Shown here in pieces: positions 18,208-26,568 of a stretch of DNA of 64,000 nt (position 1 is its first letter; every line of letters begins with the position of its first letter). Under the pieces are notes generated by a model. It was not told the origin of the DNA. It saw only the letters and a program-made list of their open reading frames with translations, and did not search any database. A program made the translations under genes and the position numbers. The stretch is from positions 1-64,000 of the forward strand of contig CAWGXG010000001.1 in NCBI GenBank assembly GCA_963826505.1, in the 5' to 3' direction. Source of the stretch: CAWGXG01 sp963826505. GTDB taxonomy: Bacteria; Chloroflexota; Anaerolineae; Aggregatilineales; Aggregatilineaceae.

Positions 18208-19005
18208 CTAGTCCTCCGCCAGCCCGACATCCGCCGCCAGCACACGCCTGACCTCACCCCCATCAAGCCGTACCATCAGCGCGCCTACGGCATCGACCGC
18301 TTCGGCGGTGCCGCTGTAGGGCGTTTGATCGCCCTGCTGCGGGTACACGGTGACGCGCCGCCCGAGCGTCCCCAGGCGGCTGCGCCACGCCGTCACCAAG
18401 GCCGGATCGGTGACGCGTCCGGACCACAGTTCAAACTGGCCCAACAGGTCAGCTAACAGCGCGTGGCGATCCACCGCTCGCGCCAGTTCCGTTTCGAGAC
18501 TCGTGGCTTCCCCGGCCAGCGGCGTCCCGCTGAAGTCGACGCGCACGTTCAGCCCAATTCCCACGATGACTCCTACCAGATCAGCGCCGGACCATACCGC
18601 CTCCGACAGCAGCCCGCACACTTTCTTACGCCCGATCAGCCCGTCATTCGGCCATTTGAGCGCGAACCGTTCGCCCAACAGTGGCGCGAGCACCGCGTCC
18701 ACAGCCAGACCGCCCGCCATTGTCAGGCGCGGGAGTTGTTCGGGAGCCAGCGTGGGACGTGTGATCACGCTGAACATGAGGCTGCTGTAGGGCGGTGACA
18801 GCCACGCGCGGCCCTGCCGCCCGCGTCCGCCGATCTGTTCCTCCGCGATTACGACGGCACCGTCCGGCGGCGCGTCGTCCATCAGCCAGGATTGCGCGAG
18901 ATCCATAGTGCTGACCACCCGCTCAAAGAAGCGAAACGGGCGTGCTCCCAGGGCCGCGCGCAGGCTTTCATCCGAAAATCGATCGTTTATGCTGTTGTCC
19001 GCCAT
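18208..19005 (-). CDS. Biotin--[acetyl-CoA-carboxylase] ligase
   Basis: 265 residues. It activates biotin with ATP and attaches it to the carboxyl carrier protein. GGRGRQGRAWLSP is the biotinyl-AMP-binding loop, and LKWPNDGLIGRKKVCGLL contains the catalytic Lys region; VGIGLNV is also conserved. There is no N-terminal winged-helix domain, so this is a class I enzyme without repressor activity. ATG 19005 has AAGGAGG; the longer frame to 19131 does not. Confidence 0.93.
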   Translation of the reverse strand: MADNSINDRFSDESLRAALGARPFRFFERVVSTMDLAQSWLMDDAPPDGAVVIAEEQIGGRGRQGRAWLSPPYSSLMFSVITRPTLAPEQLPRLTMAGGLAVDAVLAPLLGERFALKWPNDGLIGRKKVCGLLSEAVWSGADLVGVIVGIGLNVRVDFSGTPLAGEATSLETELARAVDRHALLADLLGQFELWSGRVTDPALVTAWRSRLGTLGRRVTVYPQQGDQTPYSGTAEAVDAVGALMVRLDGGEVRRVLAADVGLAED

Positions 19006-19151
19006 CGTTACGGCCTCCTTGATTCCAAAACAGGTTTTGCTGAATGCACCCCGTACCCCAGGGCGCTTGTGCGGACCGCGCTCTAATGGTAAACTGCGAA
19101 CAAAGTATATGTGGGTGGGCCCCGCGCGCAAGCGCTCCAGGAGGGGACGGT

Positions 19152-20744
19152 ATGCGGACTCATTTCCGATACGCGGCGCTGCTGCCGCTGGTGTTGATCG
19201 TGCCGTTGGTTATGACGGGCTGTTACCGCTCGATCGGTGGAGATCTCAAGCCGACCGTGGTTGGTCAGGCTGCCGTACAACCTGCGGTCGACACCCCGGT
19301 CGTCCAACCGACGGCGACCTTCCCGGAGGCGGCCCCGACGATCGAAGAAATGACGGCGCTGCCGACGGAACTGCCCACCCTGACCCCGTTCCCGACGTTG
19401 GGCGCTGAAACGCTGACTCCGACATCGGCCACCGGGTTGGGCGAAGGCCAGGGTGGCCCCGTGATGGAGCCGACCTATTTCACGCTGACAGCGCAGGTCA
19501 CGGCGACGACCGTTCCGGCGCAGGTCCCGATTCAGCCGACCTTTACGCCGCTTCCGACGAATATGCCGCAGATCCAGCCGACCTTTACCCCGCTGCCATC
19601 GGCGACGGCTATCCCACCGACGGCGACGCCGCAGCCGAGCAGTACATCGGTTCCGCCATCGTCGACGCCGCTGCCGACCAGCACACCTTTCCCAACCAAT
19701 GCCCCGTTGCCGACCAGTACGATCACGCGCACGCCGACACCGTATATCGGTCCCACGCAGACTTTCACGCCGGTGCCGTTCATCACCTTCGCGCCGTCGG
19801 CTACCTATACGCCTTATGGGCCACTGGCCTATGGCGCGGGCGTGGTGACCGCGCCGGTCGAGGCGCAGCCGTTAGCCGAGCGCCCGACCGAAGTCGTGCA
19901 GCAAGATTTTGGCGTAGGCGGCCCGGTGCCCACGCTGACACCGTATGTCGTTGCGGTCGCGCCGACCTTCACGCCGGAGCTTCCGACGGCGACCCCGCCT
20001 CCGACCGAGCCTCCGGCGGTCGCGCAGGCCCCCACGCTGAATTCGCAGCAGGTCATGGCGACGCAGATCGTATATGAAGCGACCGCGGCCGCGGCCGCTA
20101 CGTTGGGGCAGCCCGCGCCGCCGATCCCGACCACGATGATGCAGCCGGGGCAGGAACAGCCCGGTGGGGTCGTCCCGACGCCTATCGACCAGAGCGGCGG
20201 CGGACCGGTCTACATCTATGTGACGGCGACGCCGTTTGGGGCGACCAGCGTCTGTAACGAGCATCTCGTCGCGCCCGGCGAAACGCTGTATCGGATCGCG
20301 CAGACCTACGGCGTCACGGTCAACCAGGTGGCGCAGGCCAACAACATCACCAACGCCGATCTGATTGACGCGGGCGATACGCTGGACATTCCGTGCCCAG
20401 TGCCGCTGACTCCGACCCCGGTCGTGACGCCCTTTACGCCGGACGGAACAGGCGGACGCGCGGGCGTCTACATCGTCCAGGCGGGCGATAATATCTACCA
20501 GATTTCGTTGAAATTCAACATCTCGATGGCCGAATTGATGGCCGCCAACGGCATCACCACCACGACCATGAACCTGCTCTCGGTTGGTCAGGAATTGATC
20601 ATTCCGGCCTCGGCCGCGGCTTTACTCACGCCGACGCCGATCACCGGACAGGCGGGCCAGCCGATCTACATCGTCATCACAGCCACGCCGACGCCTTTTG
20701 CTGTCCAACCGGCCCCGCAAACGCAGAGCGGCGCGGCGGGCTAA
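19152..20744 (+). CDS. LysM-domain lipoprotein with a long Pro/Thr-rich linker
   Basis: 530 residues. The signal peptide ends in a lipobox (LVMTGC), so Cys22 is probably lipidated. Residues 40-370 are low-complexity Pro/Thr/Ser-rich linker with repeated PTxTP and FTPLPT motifs, likely extended and possibly glycosylated. Two LysM domains follow at about 370-420 (HLVAPGETLYRIAQTYGV) and 440-490 (YIVQAGDNIYQISLKF), which bind peptidoglycan or other GlcNAc polymers. AGGAGGGG precedes ATG 19152. Confidence 0.88.
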   Translation: MRTHFRYAALLPLVLIVPLVMTGCYRSIGGDLKPTVVGQAAVQPAVDTPVVQPTATFPEAAPTIEEMTALPTELPTLTPFPTLGAETLTPTSATGLGEGQGGPVMEPTYFTLTAQVTATTVPAQVPIQPTFTPLPTNMPQIQPTFTPLPSATAIPPTATPQPSSTSVPPSSTPLPTSTPFPTNAPLPTSTITRTPTPYIGPTQTFTPVPFITFAPSATYTPYGPLAYGAGVVTAPVEAQPLAERPTEVVQQDFGVGGPVPTLTPYVVAVAPTFTPELPTATPPPTEPPAVAQAPTLNSQQVMATQIVYEATAAAAATLGQPAPPIPTTMMQPGQEQPGGVVPTPIDQSGGGPVYIYVTATPFGATSVCNEHLVAPGETLYRIAQTYGVTVNQVAQANNITNADLIDAGDTLDIPCPVPLTPTPVVTPFTPDGTGGRAGVYIVQAGDNIYQISLKFNISMAELMAANGITTTTMNLLSVGQELIIPASAAALLTPTPITGQAGQPIYIVITATPTPFAVQPAPQTQSGAAG

Positions 20745-20767
20745 CAGCGCGCGCGAGAGTATCGATA

Positions 20768-20797
20768 GAGCGGCTCGCAAGCGGGTCGCTCTTTTTT
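20768..20797 (+). terminator. Terminator after the LysM lipoprotein
   Basis: An 11-bp stem from GAGCGGCTCGC to GCGGGTCGCTC (two G-T wobbles) is followed by TTTTTT. Confidence 0.85.
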
Positions 20798-20861
20798 GAT
20801 TATGACCAGGCGTTGGCCCACACCCGGCCCCATGTTGTGCGATGTAAGGACACACCCAGCC

Positions 20862-21401
20862 ATGACAGACCTCAACGAAAAGGTGATCCATTCCGAACCG
20901 GCGTTTCTGGGGCGGTTGGTCAAGCTGTATGTCGAAACGGTCGAGCTGCCTAACGGCCAGCAGGCCGTGCGCGAGATCATCCGGCACCCCGGCGCGGTCG
21001 CGATGGTGCCGCTGCTGCCGGGTGGCAAAGTGGTGCTGGTGCAGCAGTTCCGGCACGCCTCAGGCAAGATCATGCTCGAAATTCCGGCGGGGACGCTGGA
21101 GCCGGGCGAGGATCCGCACGCCGCCGCCGCGCGCGAGCTGCAAGAGGAAGTCGGTTACCGGCCCGGCACGCTGGAACGGCTGGGCGGCGAATATACCGCG
21201 CCCGGGTATACCAGCGAGCTGATCCATCTGTTCCTGGCGACCGATCTCGCAGAGTCACGTCTGGATCAGGATGTTGACGAGTTTTTGGAGCCGGTCATCC
21301 TGCCGTTTGACGTAGCGCTGCGCCGGGTCGAGAGCGGCGCGATCCAGGACGGCAAGACGATCATTGGGCTGCTGTGGGTGGCGCGCCGCCTGGGGCTTTG
21401 A
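20862..21401 (+). CDS. NUDIX hydrolase, ADP-ribose pyrophosphatase-like
   Basis: 179 residues. It hydrolyses a nucleoside diphosphate linked to another group; ADP-ribose is likely. The Nudix box is complete: GTLEPGEDPHAAAARELQEE continuing to VGY. Upstream VLVQQFRHASGKIMLEIPAG is typical of the ADP-ribose pyrophosphatase branch. ATG 20862 follows AAGGA at 11 bases; the earlier in-frame ATG at 20796 lies in the terminator T-run region. Confidence 0.9.
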   Translation: MTDLNEKVIHSEPAFLGRLVKLYVETVELPNGQQAVREIIRHPGAVAMVPLLPGGKVVLVQQFRHASGKIMLEIPAGTLEPGEDPHAAAARELQEEVGYRPGTLERLGGEYTAPGYTSELIHLFLATDLAESRLDQDVDEFLEPVILPFDVALRRVESGAIQDGKTIIGLLWVARRLGL

Positions 21402-21522
21402 GCGCGGACTGCGAAGGTTGATCGGCTCAAATGCACCGAAAAGGCCCGATCGTGCGTAAGTATAGATCAGGGGCACACGCGCCGCTCACCCGAAAGTAGT
21501 GTTAATGGTAGAGGGAGTACGC

Positions 21523-23379
21523 ATGAGCACGGATCCGCTCATTTCCACGACGCTTGGCAATTACGAGATCGTCAGTCGTATCGGTAAGGGCGGCATGGCG
21601 ACGGTATATCGCGCGCGCCAGGTCAATATGCAGCGTGACGTCGCCATCAAGATCATCAGCGCGGATCTGGCTGAAGATCCGCAATTCATGGCGCGTTTCG
21701 AGCGCGAAGCCCAGGTGATCGCCAACTTGCAGCACCCGCGCATTCTGCCGGTGCACGACTTCGGCCACGAGGGCGAGATTGCTTATCTCGTCATGCGGCT
21801 GATTGAGGGTGAATCGCTGTATACGCGGCTGCGGCGCGGATCGCTCCCGCTGCGACAGGCGTCTAAATACGTGGATCAGGTGTCCGAAGCACTCGATTAT
21901 GCCCACTCTCAGGGCGTGATTCACCGCGATCTCAAGCCCAACAACGTGCTGATCGATGAATGGGATAACCTGTATCTGATGGACTTCGGGTTGGCCAAGA
22001 TTGTCGCGGCGTCGCAAAGCCTGACACAGACGGGCGCCGTCCTCGGCACACCCGCTTACATGGCTCCCGAGCAGTGGCGCGGCGAGCCGGTCGATGCGCG
22101 TACGGACGTGTACGCGCTGGGCGTGATCCTGTACGAGATGGTGGTCGGGCACACGCCGTTCGAGTCCGATACACCTTTCACGCTGATGTACAAACACTGC
22201 AACGACGCGCCACCGTCTCCGCGCGACACATCGCCCGAGCTGCCCGAAGCGGTGGAAGGCGTGATTCTGAAGGCGCTCGCCAAGCAGCCGGAACAGCGGT
22301 TCCAGTCGGCGGGCGAGTTGGCGCGTGAGTTTGGCGCGGTGATGCGCGTGGCGGGATCGTTGGTTACGGCGCCGTCCCCGCACAGCGAGTCGGGCGAATC
22401 GGTTGCGCCGGACGCAGCCATCGGCGCTATCGAATCCCCCGCCGCTGGCGTGTCGGGCGAGGCCGTCGTCGCTTCTGAAGCGCCGGAAGCTGAAGCTCTG
22501 CCGCGTGAAGCTGAGTCTGCAGATGTAGCGCCGCCGGGCCAGGTGACTCCGCCGGAGATCGCGCTGGACGAGAGCGTCCCGCTGCCCGCGCAGATCTTGC
22601 CGCCACCGCCGCCGATCCCGGTGCCGGACGGTCCGCAGCCGATTACCGGCGCGCCGGACCCGGGCCGCCGCCGCGCGTTCCCCAAGCCAAAACGCTCCCT
22701 GGGCAGCCCTGATCAGGACGAGGACGAGGGGCCATCCTCGATGTGGCGGCAGGCGGTCGAAGCGGTGAACTATTCGCTCGAAGTCGCCGCGGAAAAAGTG
22801 GCTGAAGCTATCCCGCAGCCCGGCGCTCACGAGGGCATGATCCCCCGGCCCGGCAGCATGCCGCGCAGCGGTCAGGCTTTCGACGAAGTCAGCCGCGCGC
22901 TCGATCCCGGTGAGGAGTTGGTCGGCGTGCTGGACGTGCGCGGGACAACGCGCTGGCGACAGTGGAAACAGTTGATCATGGCCGGGGTAGTGCTCAACAT
23001 CCTGGGCGGCGTGGCTCACCTGGGCGTGCTGAGCCTGTTCGGCTGGATCGCATGGATTTATCTGGTCGTGCAGGGCGTGCGCGTGTGGCGCGGCGCGGTG
23101 GGACAGTTTTACGTCGGCTTCACGCCGGATCGCGTCGTGCTGCTGGACCGCGTGCGTAACGATCTGTTCACGGCGACGTGGTCCGCTGTAGAGCGGCTGC
23201 GCCTGACCGATCGCTACCTGCGCCTCGACATCGCTGGCGACGACGAATACACCATGCACGTCGCCGGGCTGCTGCCCGCCCTGGCCGATGGTGGCCTGGA
23301 CGAGCAGGCCGGATGGCTGCCCGGCAGTCCATTGGTGGCCCTGATCGAAGATCGGGGCTTCGACGTGAACAATCTGTGA
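21523..23379 (+). CDS. Membrane-anchored serine/threonine protein kinase
   Basis: 618 residues. Kinase domain at about residues 12-275: GKGGMATVY glycine loop, VAIKII Lys, HRDLKPNN catalytic loop, DFGLAK and APEQW. A Pro/Ala/Glu-rich linker (about 290-440) follows, then two hydrophobic helices around 488-530 and a C-terminal PH-like domain (VGFTPDRVVLLDRV). No PASTA repeats are present. Unusually, the kinase is at the N-terminus and a membrane-associated beta domain at the C-terminus. GAGGGA precedes ATG 21523. Confidence 0.9.
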   Translation: MSTDPLISTTLGNYEIVSRIGKGGMATVYRARQVNMQRDVAIKIISADLAEDPQFMARFEREAQVIANLQHPRILPVHDFGHEGEIAYLVMRLIEGESLYTRLRRGSLPLRQASKYVDQVSEALDYAHSQGVIHRDLKPNNVLIDEWDNLYLMDFGLAKIVAASQSLTQTGAVLGTPAYMAPEQWRGEPVDARTDVYALGVILYEMVVGHTPFESDTPFTLMYKHCNDAPPSPRDTSPELPEAVEGVILKALAKQPEQRFQSAGELAREFGAVMRVAGSLVTAPSPHSESGESVAPDAAIGAIESPAAGVSGEAVVASEAPEAEALPREAESADVAPPGQVTPPEIALDESVPLPAQILPPPPPIPVPDGPQPITGAPDPGRRRAFPKPKRSLGSPDQDEDEGPSSMWRQAVEAVNYSLEVAAEKVAEAIPQPGAHEGMIPRPGSMPRSGQAFDEVSRALDPGEELVGVLDVRGTTRWRQWKQLIMAGVVLNILGGVAHLGVLSLFGWIAWIYLVVQGVRVWRGAVGQFYVGFTPDRVVLLDRVRNDLFTATWSAVERLRLTDRYLRLDIAGDDEYTMHVAGLLPALADGGLDEQAGWLPGSPLVALIEDRGFDVNNL

Positions 23380-23392
23380 GCGCGTACCCCCC

Positions 23393-24262
23393 GTGAGCGA
23401 GCGATCCACACCCGCATCACCCGTCCGCGCCCGGCAGCCGATTGGCCTGCTGGATTCCGGGGTGGGCGGACTGTCGATCCTGCGCGAAGTGCGCGCCCAA
23501 CTGCCCGCCGAGTCGATCGTCTATCTCGCGGATCAGGCGCATGTGCCGTACGGACCGCGCAGTATCGAGCAGGTCCAGGCGTTTACGCTGGAGGTGGCGC
23601 GCTATCTGATCGCGCAGGATGTCAAGCTGATCGTCGTGGCATGCAACACGGCCAGCGCCGCCGCGTTGTACACGCTGCGCGAGCGCTTCCCCGCGATGCC
23701 CTTCGTCGGGATGGAACCGGCCGTCAAACCCGCCGCTCGCGACACGCGCACGGGCGTGATCGGCGTGATCGCCACGGAGGCGACCTTTCAGGGCGAGCTC
23801 TTCGCCAGCGTGGTCGGTCGCTTCGCGCAGGGTGTCCGCGTGGAGACGCGCGCTTGCCCGGAATTCGTGCGGCTGGTCGAGGCGGGCGATACTGACTCTG
23901 CGGCGGCCCATACGGCGGTACGCGGCTGTCTCGCGCCGCTGGTCGGCGCCGGGATCGACCAACTGGTGCTGGGTTGTACCCATTTCCCCTTTCTGACTCC
24001 TACTATTCAAGCCGAGATCGGGCCGGGCGTGACGATCGTCGATCCGAGTCCGGCTATCGCGCGGCAGGCGGGGCGTGTGCTGGCGTCCCAAGGCGCGCTG
24101 CAGCCGCCGGGCGATCCCGGCCACGTGATCTACACCACGACGGGCGATCCGGACGCCTTCCGGCGGACGCTGGGCGTGCTGCTCGGCACGGTGCTGGCGG
24201 AGTCGGCGGACGTGCGCGGCGCGCGGTGGGCGGGCGACACGATCGCTTCATCAGTGGAGTAG
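23393..24262 (+). CDS. murI: Glutamate racemase
   Basis: 289 residues. It makes D-glutamate for peptidoglycan. DSGVGGLSI, the catalytic Cys motifs VACNTASAA and LGCTHFPFL, and YLADQAHVPYG are all present. The start is GTG 23393, 13 bases after the kinase stop, so it is probably cotranscribed with the kinase. Its presence indicates that the organism makes peptidoglycan. Confidence 0.93.
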   Translation: MSERSTPASPVRARQPIGLLDSGVGGLSILREVRAQLPAESIVYLADQAHVPYGPRSIEQVQAFTLEVARYLIAQDVKLIVVACNTASAAALYTLRERFPAMPFVGMEPAVKPAARDTRTGVIGVIATEATFQGELFASVVGRFAQGVRVETRACPEFVRLVEAGDTDSAAAHTAVRGCLAPLVGAGIDQLVLGCTHFPFLTPTIQAEIGPGVTIVDPSPAIARQAGRVLASQGALQPPGDPGHVIYTTTGDPDAFRRTLGVLLGTVLAESADVRGARWAGDTIASSVE

Positions 24263-24304
24263 GCTCAAGATAACCGATTTAACCGCGGAGGATGCGGGGG
24301 TCGC

Positions 24305-24333
24305 AGAGGAAACACACAGGTTTTCCTCTTTTT
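24305..24333 (+). terminator. Terminator after murI
   Basis: AGAGGAAA pairs with TTTCCTCT over a 9-base loop and is followed by TTTT. It ends just before the -35 box of the next gene. Confidence 0.7.
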
Positions 24334-24338
24334 CGCCC

Positions 24339-24391
24339 TTGACGATCGTTCTTTCTTCGATATACTTCTAATTAGATGAGTATCGAAGAAA
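24339..24391 (+). promoter_or_regulatory. Promoter and concentric palindromic operator of the ArsR-type gene
   Basis: TTGACG (24339-24344), 16-base spacer, TATACT (24361-24366). The -10 box lies within a perfect 11-bp inverted repeat, TTTCTTCGATA (24352-24362) and TATCGAAGAAA (24381-24391). At the exact centre is a second perfect palindrome, TCTAATTAGA (24367-24376). The distal arm merges into the ribosome binding site AAAGGA. Autorepression by the downstream regulator is the natural reading. Confidence 0.75.
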
Positions 24392-24401
24392 GGAATTAAC
24401 C

Positions 24402-25010
24402 ATGACTCAAGGAGAACTGACTACCCTCCAAGCCTTGTTCAAAACGCTGTCGGATGAAACCCGCCTGCGCATTATGGGGCTGCTCAGCCACGAACCGCTG
24501 CGCGTCCGCGACCTGGCCGACCGGCTCGAACTGACCGAGCCGACCGTCTCGCACCATCTCGCCAATATGCGCGAGCGGGGACTGGTCAACGTCAACATGG
24601 TGGGGACCAGCCATATCTACTCGCTCGATCGGAAATCGCTCGAACGCCAGATCAATCTCGTGTACCGGCTGGAGACGATCACACGCGACAACGCCGTGCC
24701 CAAGCCGGATATGAGTTGGATCGACGCGCTCGACGTGGATGAGACCGATCGCAAGGTCTTTAAGGACTACTTCTTCGGGACGCGCTTGAAGTCGATCCCG
24801 ACCAAGGAAAAGAAGCTGCTGGTCATCCTGCATTGGCTGGCGCAGAAATTCGCGCCCGGCGTGCGCTACACGGAAGGCGAGGTCAACGCCATCCTGAAGG
24901 AAGTCCACGCGGATTACGCCCGGCTGCGGCGGGAGTTGATCGAATCCCGGCTGCTGGCGCGGGAAGGCGGCGGCCGCGCGTACTGGCGCGTGATCGCGGG
25001 CGATCAATAG
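24402..25010 (+). CDS. ArsR-family transcriptional regulator with C-terminal DUF2087
   Basis: 202 residues. A winged helix covers residues 1-80: SDETRLRIMGLLSHEPLRV and LTEPTVSHHLANMRERGL (recognition helix). The C-terminal part (about 110-200) with RLKSIPTKEKKLLVILHWLA and YTEGEVNAILKEVHADYARL matches DUF2087, found fused to such regulators. No Cys pair suited to As or Zn sensing is present, so the signal is unknown. The promoter carries a strong operator, suggesting autoregulation. Confidence 0.85.
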   Translation: MTQGELTTLQALFKTLSDETRLRIMGLLSHEPLRVRDLADRLELTEPTVSHHLANMRERGLVNVNMVGTSHIYSLDRKSLERQINLVYRLETITRDNAVPKPDMSWIDALDVDETDRKVFKDYFFGTRLKSIPTKEKKLLVILHWLAQKFAPGVRYTEGEVNAILKEVHADYARLRRELIESRLLAREGGGRAYWRVIAGDQ

Positions 25011-25060
25011 GTGGGAATTCGAGCCACAGAGACCGCAGAGAAGAGCAGGAGAGCACAGAG

Positions 25061-25113
25061 GAGAAATTTCTCTGGCTCTCCGCTTTTACTGTATGCTGAT
25101 CGCTGGTCGCTAA
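25061..25113. repeat. Perfect palindrome and heptanucleotide repeats
   Basis: GAGAAATTTCTC (25061-25072) is a perfect 12-bp palindrome after the ArsR-type gene and may help terminate it. It is followed by CTGTATG, CTGATCG, CTGGTCG units of the dispersed heptanucleotide family. Confidence 0.45.
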
Positions 25114-25631
25114 ATCTGCTCGGCGGCGTGCTCGTCCAGCGCTCGGATCGCGGTGGGCAGATCGGCCAGCGTGGCGATCTCCGCGTCCGGCGCGATCGGA
25201 ATCGAGCGCGGGGCGGCGGTCCCGGCGGGGTTGTACCACACGGCCCACAGCCCGGCGTGCTTGGCCCCGACGATATCCGTCCGGAAGCTGTCGCCCACCA
25301 TGACGGCGTGATGGGGCAGACAACCGCATGCCGCCAATAGATGCTCGAAAAAGGCCGGATCTGGTTTGGACGCGCCCAGCTCGCGCGCCGTCAGGATGTG
25401 GGCGAAATAGTCCGCCAGTCCGACGCGCGTCAGCGCCACGCGCGCCAACTCTGCGCCGGATTCCGTGGCGTTGGTCGCCAGGGCGATCTGGTAGGTGGCG
25501 CGCAGATCGACCAGGGCGGCTTGGATGTCGGGCATGGCTTCGACCTGCGGCCACCCGGCCATCGGACCGGAGAACTGGGGCAAGTCGCGCATGACAGTGT
25601 TACCCCAGTCGAAAATCACCCAGTCAATCAC
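25110..25631 (-). CDS. HAD-superfamily hydrolase
   Basis: 173 residues. Motif I is FDWGNTV, with Asp nucleophile but Gly where the acid/base Asp of DxD is usual. Motif II is ALATNAT, motif III the Lys in GASKPDPAFF, and motif IV MVGDSFRTDIVGAK. The DWGNT variant occurs in other HAD proteins, and phosphatase activity should not be assumed. The gene follows the aldo/keto reductase by two bases on the same strand, indicating one transcript. Confidence 0.85.
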   Translation of the reverse strand: MIDWVIFDWGNTVMRDLPQFSGPMAGWPQVEAMPDIQAALVDLRATYQIALATNATESGAELARVALTRVGLADYFAHILTARELGASKPDPAFFEHLLAACGCLPHHAVMVGDSFRTDIVGAKHAGLWAVWYNPAGTAAPRSIPIAPDAEIATLADLPTAIRALDEHAAEQI

Positions 25632-25633
25632 GG

Positions 25634-26509
25634 CTAATGCACACCTTCTGGCCCGGCGAAGATCAGCGGGTCATGGGCGCGCGCGGCGATCAGATCGGCC
25701 TGTTCGGCGGGGCTCATCGGCGTGATGTGCTCTCCTGCGCGGTAATACGCGGGCCACAGCCGCACGTCCGCCGCCGTGAGGACCGCCGTCACGCCCGGCT
25801 GCGCCAGCGCAAAGCGCAGGCTGGCCGCGATGGCGTCAGGGCTGGCGTACGGCTCGTACCAGGGATTGAAGGTTTTCTCGCGACCCGCCCACGGACCTTT
25901 GGCGACCGCTTTGATCACCTGAGCGGCCAGGTCACGCGTGTGGCAGACGTCCAGCAGACGCTCGGAGTCGGCGCGGTACTCCGGCTCGGCGTACAGGCGC
26001 GGGTTGAGCGGGAACATCACCGCGTCCAGGTCCATGCGGTTGAGGGCTTCCACGACGATCTGGGGCGCGAGCATGCCGTGCGAGGTGATGCCCAGGTAGC
26101 GCACCAGCCCCTCATCCCGCGCGCGGACGAAGGTTTCAAACGCGCCGCCCGGCGCAGTGATCTGATCCAGATCGTCAAAGGTAGTTACCGCGTGGAACTG
26201 GTAGAGGTCGATCTGGCTGGTACGCAGCAGGGTCAGCGAATTTTGGAGATCGGCCCAGGCATCGTCGCGCGTGCGTTCGAGCGTTTTGCAGTTCAAAAAG
26301 AAGCGATCGCGGCGCGACTCCAACCACGGGCCGAGCACGGTCTGCGCGTCGCCATACTGCGGTGCGACGTCAATATGATTGATCCCGGCCTCTAATGCGC
26401 CGTCCAACGCGGCGTTGGCGCGCTCCTGATCGATGCTCCAAAAGGCCGCCAGTCCGAGAATGACTGCCGTACTCTGGTGTTCCATCCGGCCCTGGCGTTG
26501 TGTCTCCAT
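25634..26509 (-). CDS. Aldo/keto reductase
   Basis: 291 residues, TIM-barrel NAD(P)H oxidoreductase. The catalytic tetrad appears as Asp in INHIDVAPQYGDAQ, Tyr in the same segment, Lys in LNCKTLERT and His in LYQFHAVT. Cofactor-binding features near the C-terminus are weaker (PGVTAVLTAADV). AGGAATTC precedes the ATG. It is cotranscribed with the HAD gene; the substrate is unknown. Confidence 0.88.
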   Translation of the reverse strand: METQRQGRMEHQSTAVILGLAAFWSIDQERANAALDGALEAGINHIDVAPQYGDAQTVLGPWLESRRDRFFLNCKTLERTRDDAWADLQNSLTLLRTSQIDLYQFHAVTTFDDLDQITAPGGAFETFVRARDEGLVRYLGITSHGMLAPQIVVEALNRMDLDAVMFPLNPRLYAEPEYRADSERLLDVCHTRDLAAQVIKAVAKGPWAGREKTFNPWYEPYASPDAIAASLRFALAQPGVTAVLTAADVRLWPAYYRAGEHITPMSPAEQADLIAARAHDPLIFAGPEGVH

Positions 26510-26568
26510 GAGAATTCCTCCGTATAGTGAATGGCTGCGGGCGTGCGTAGCTGCGCTGTGACGCGGCG

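Noticed and set aside
21502..23409. A 635-codon minus-strand open frame opposite the Ser/Thr kinase gene
   Set aside because: It is the complement of a clear kinase with all motifs. Long antisense frames are common in GC-rich genes, and its translation is Arg/His-rich without domains.
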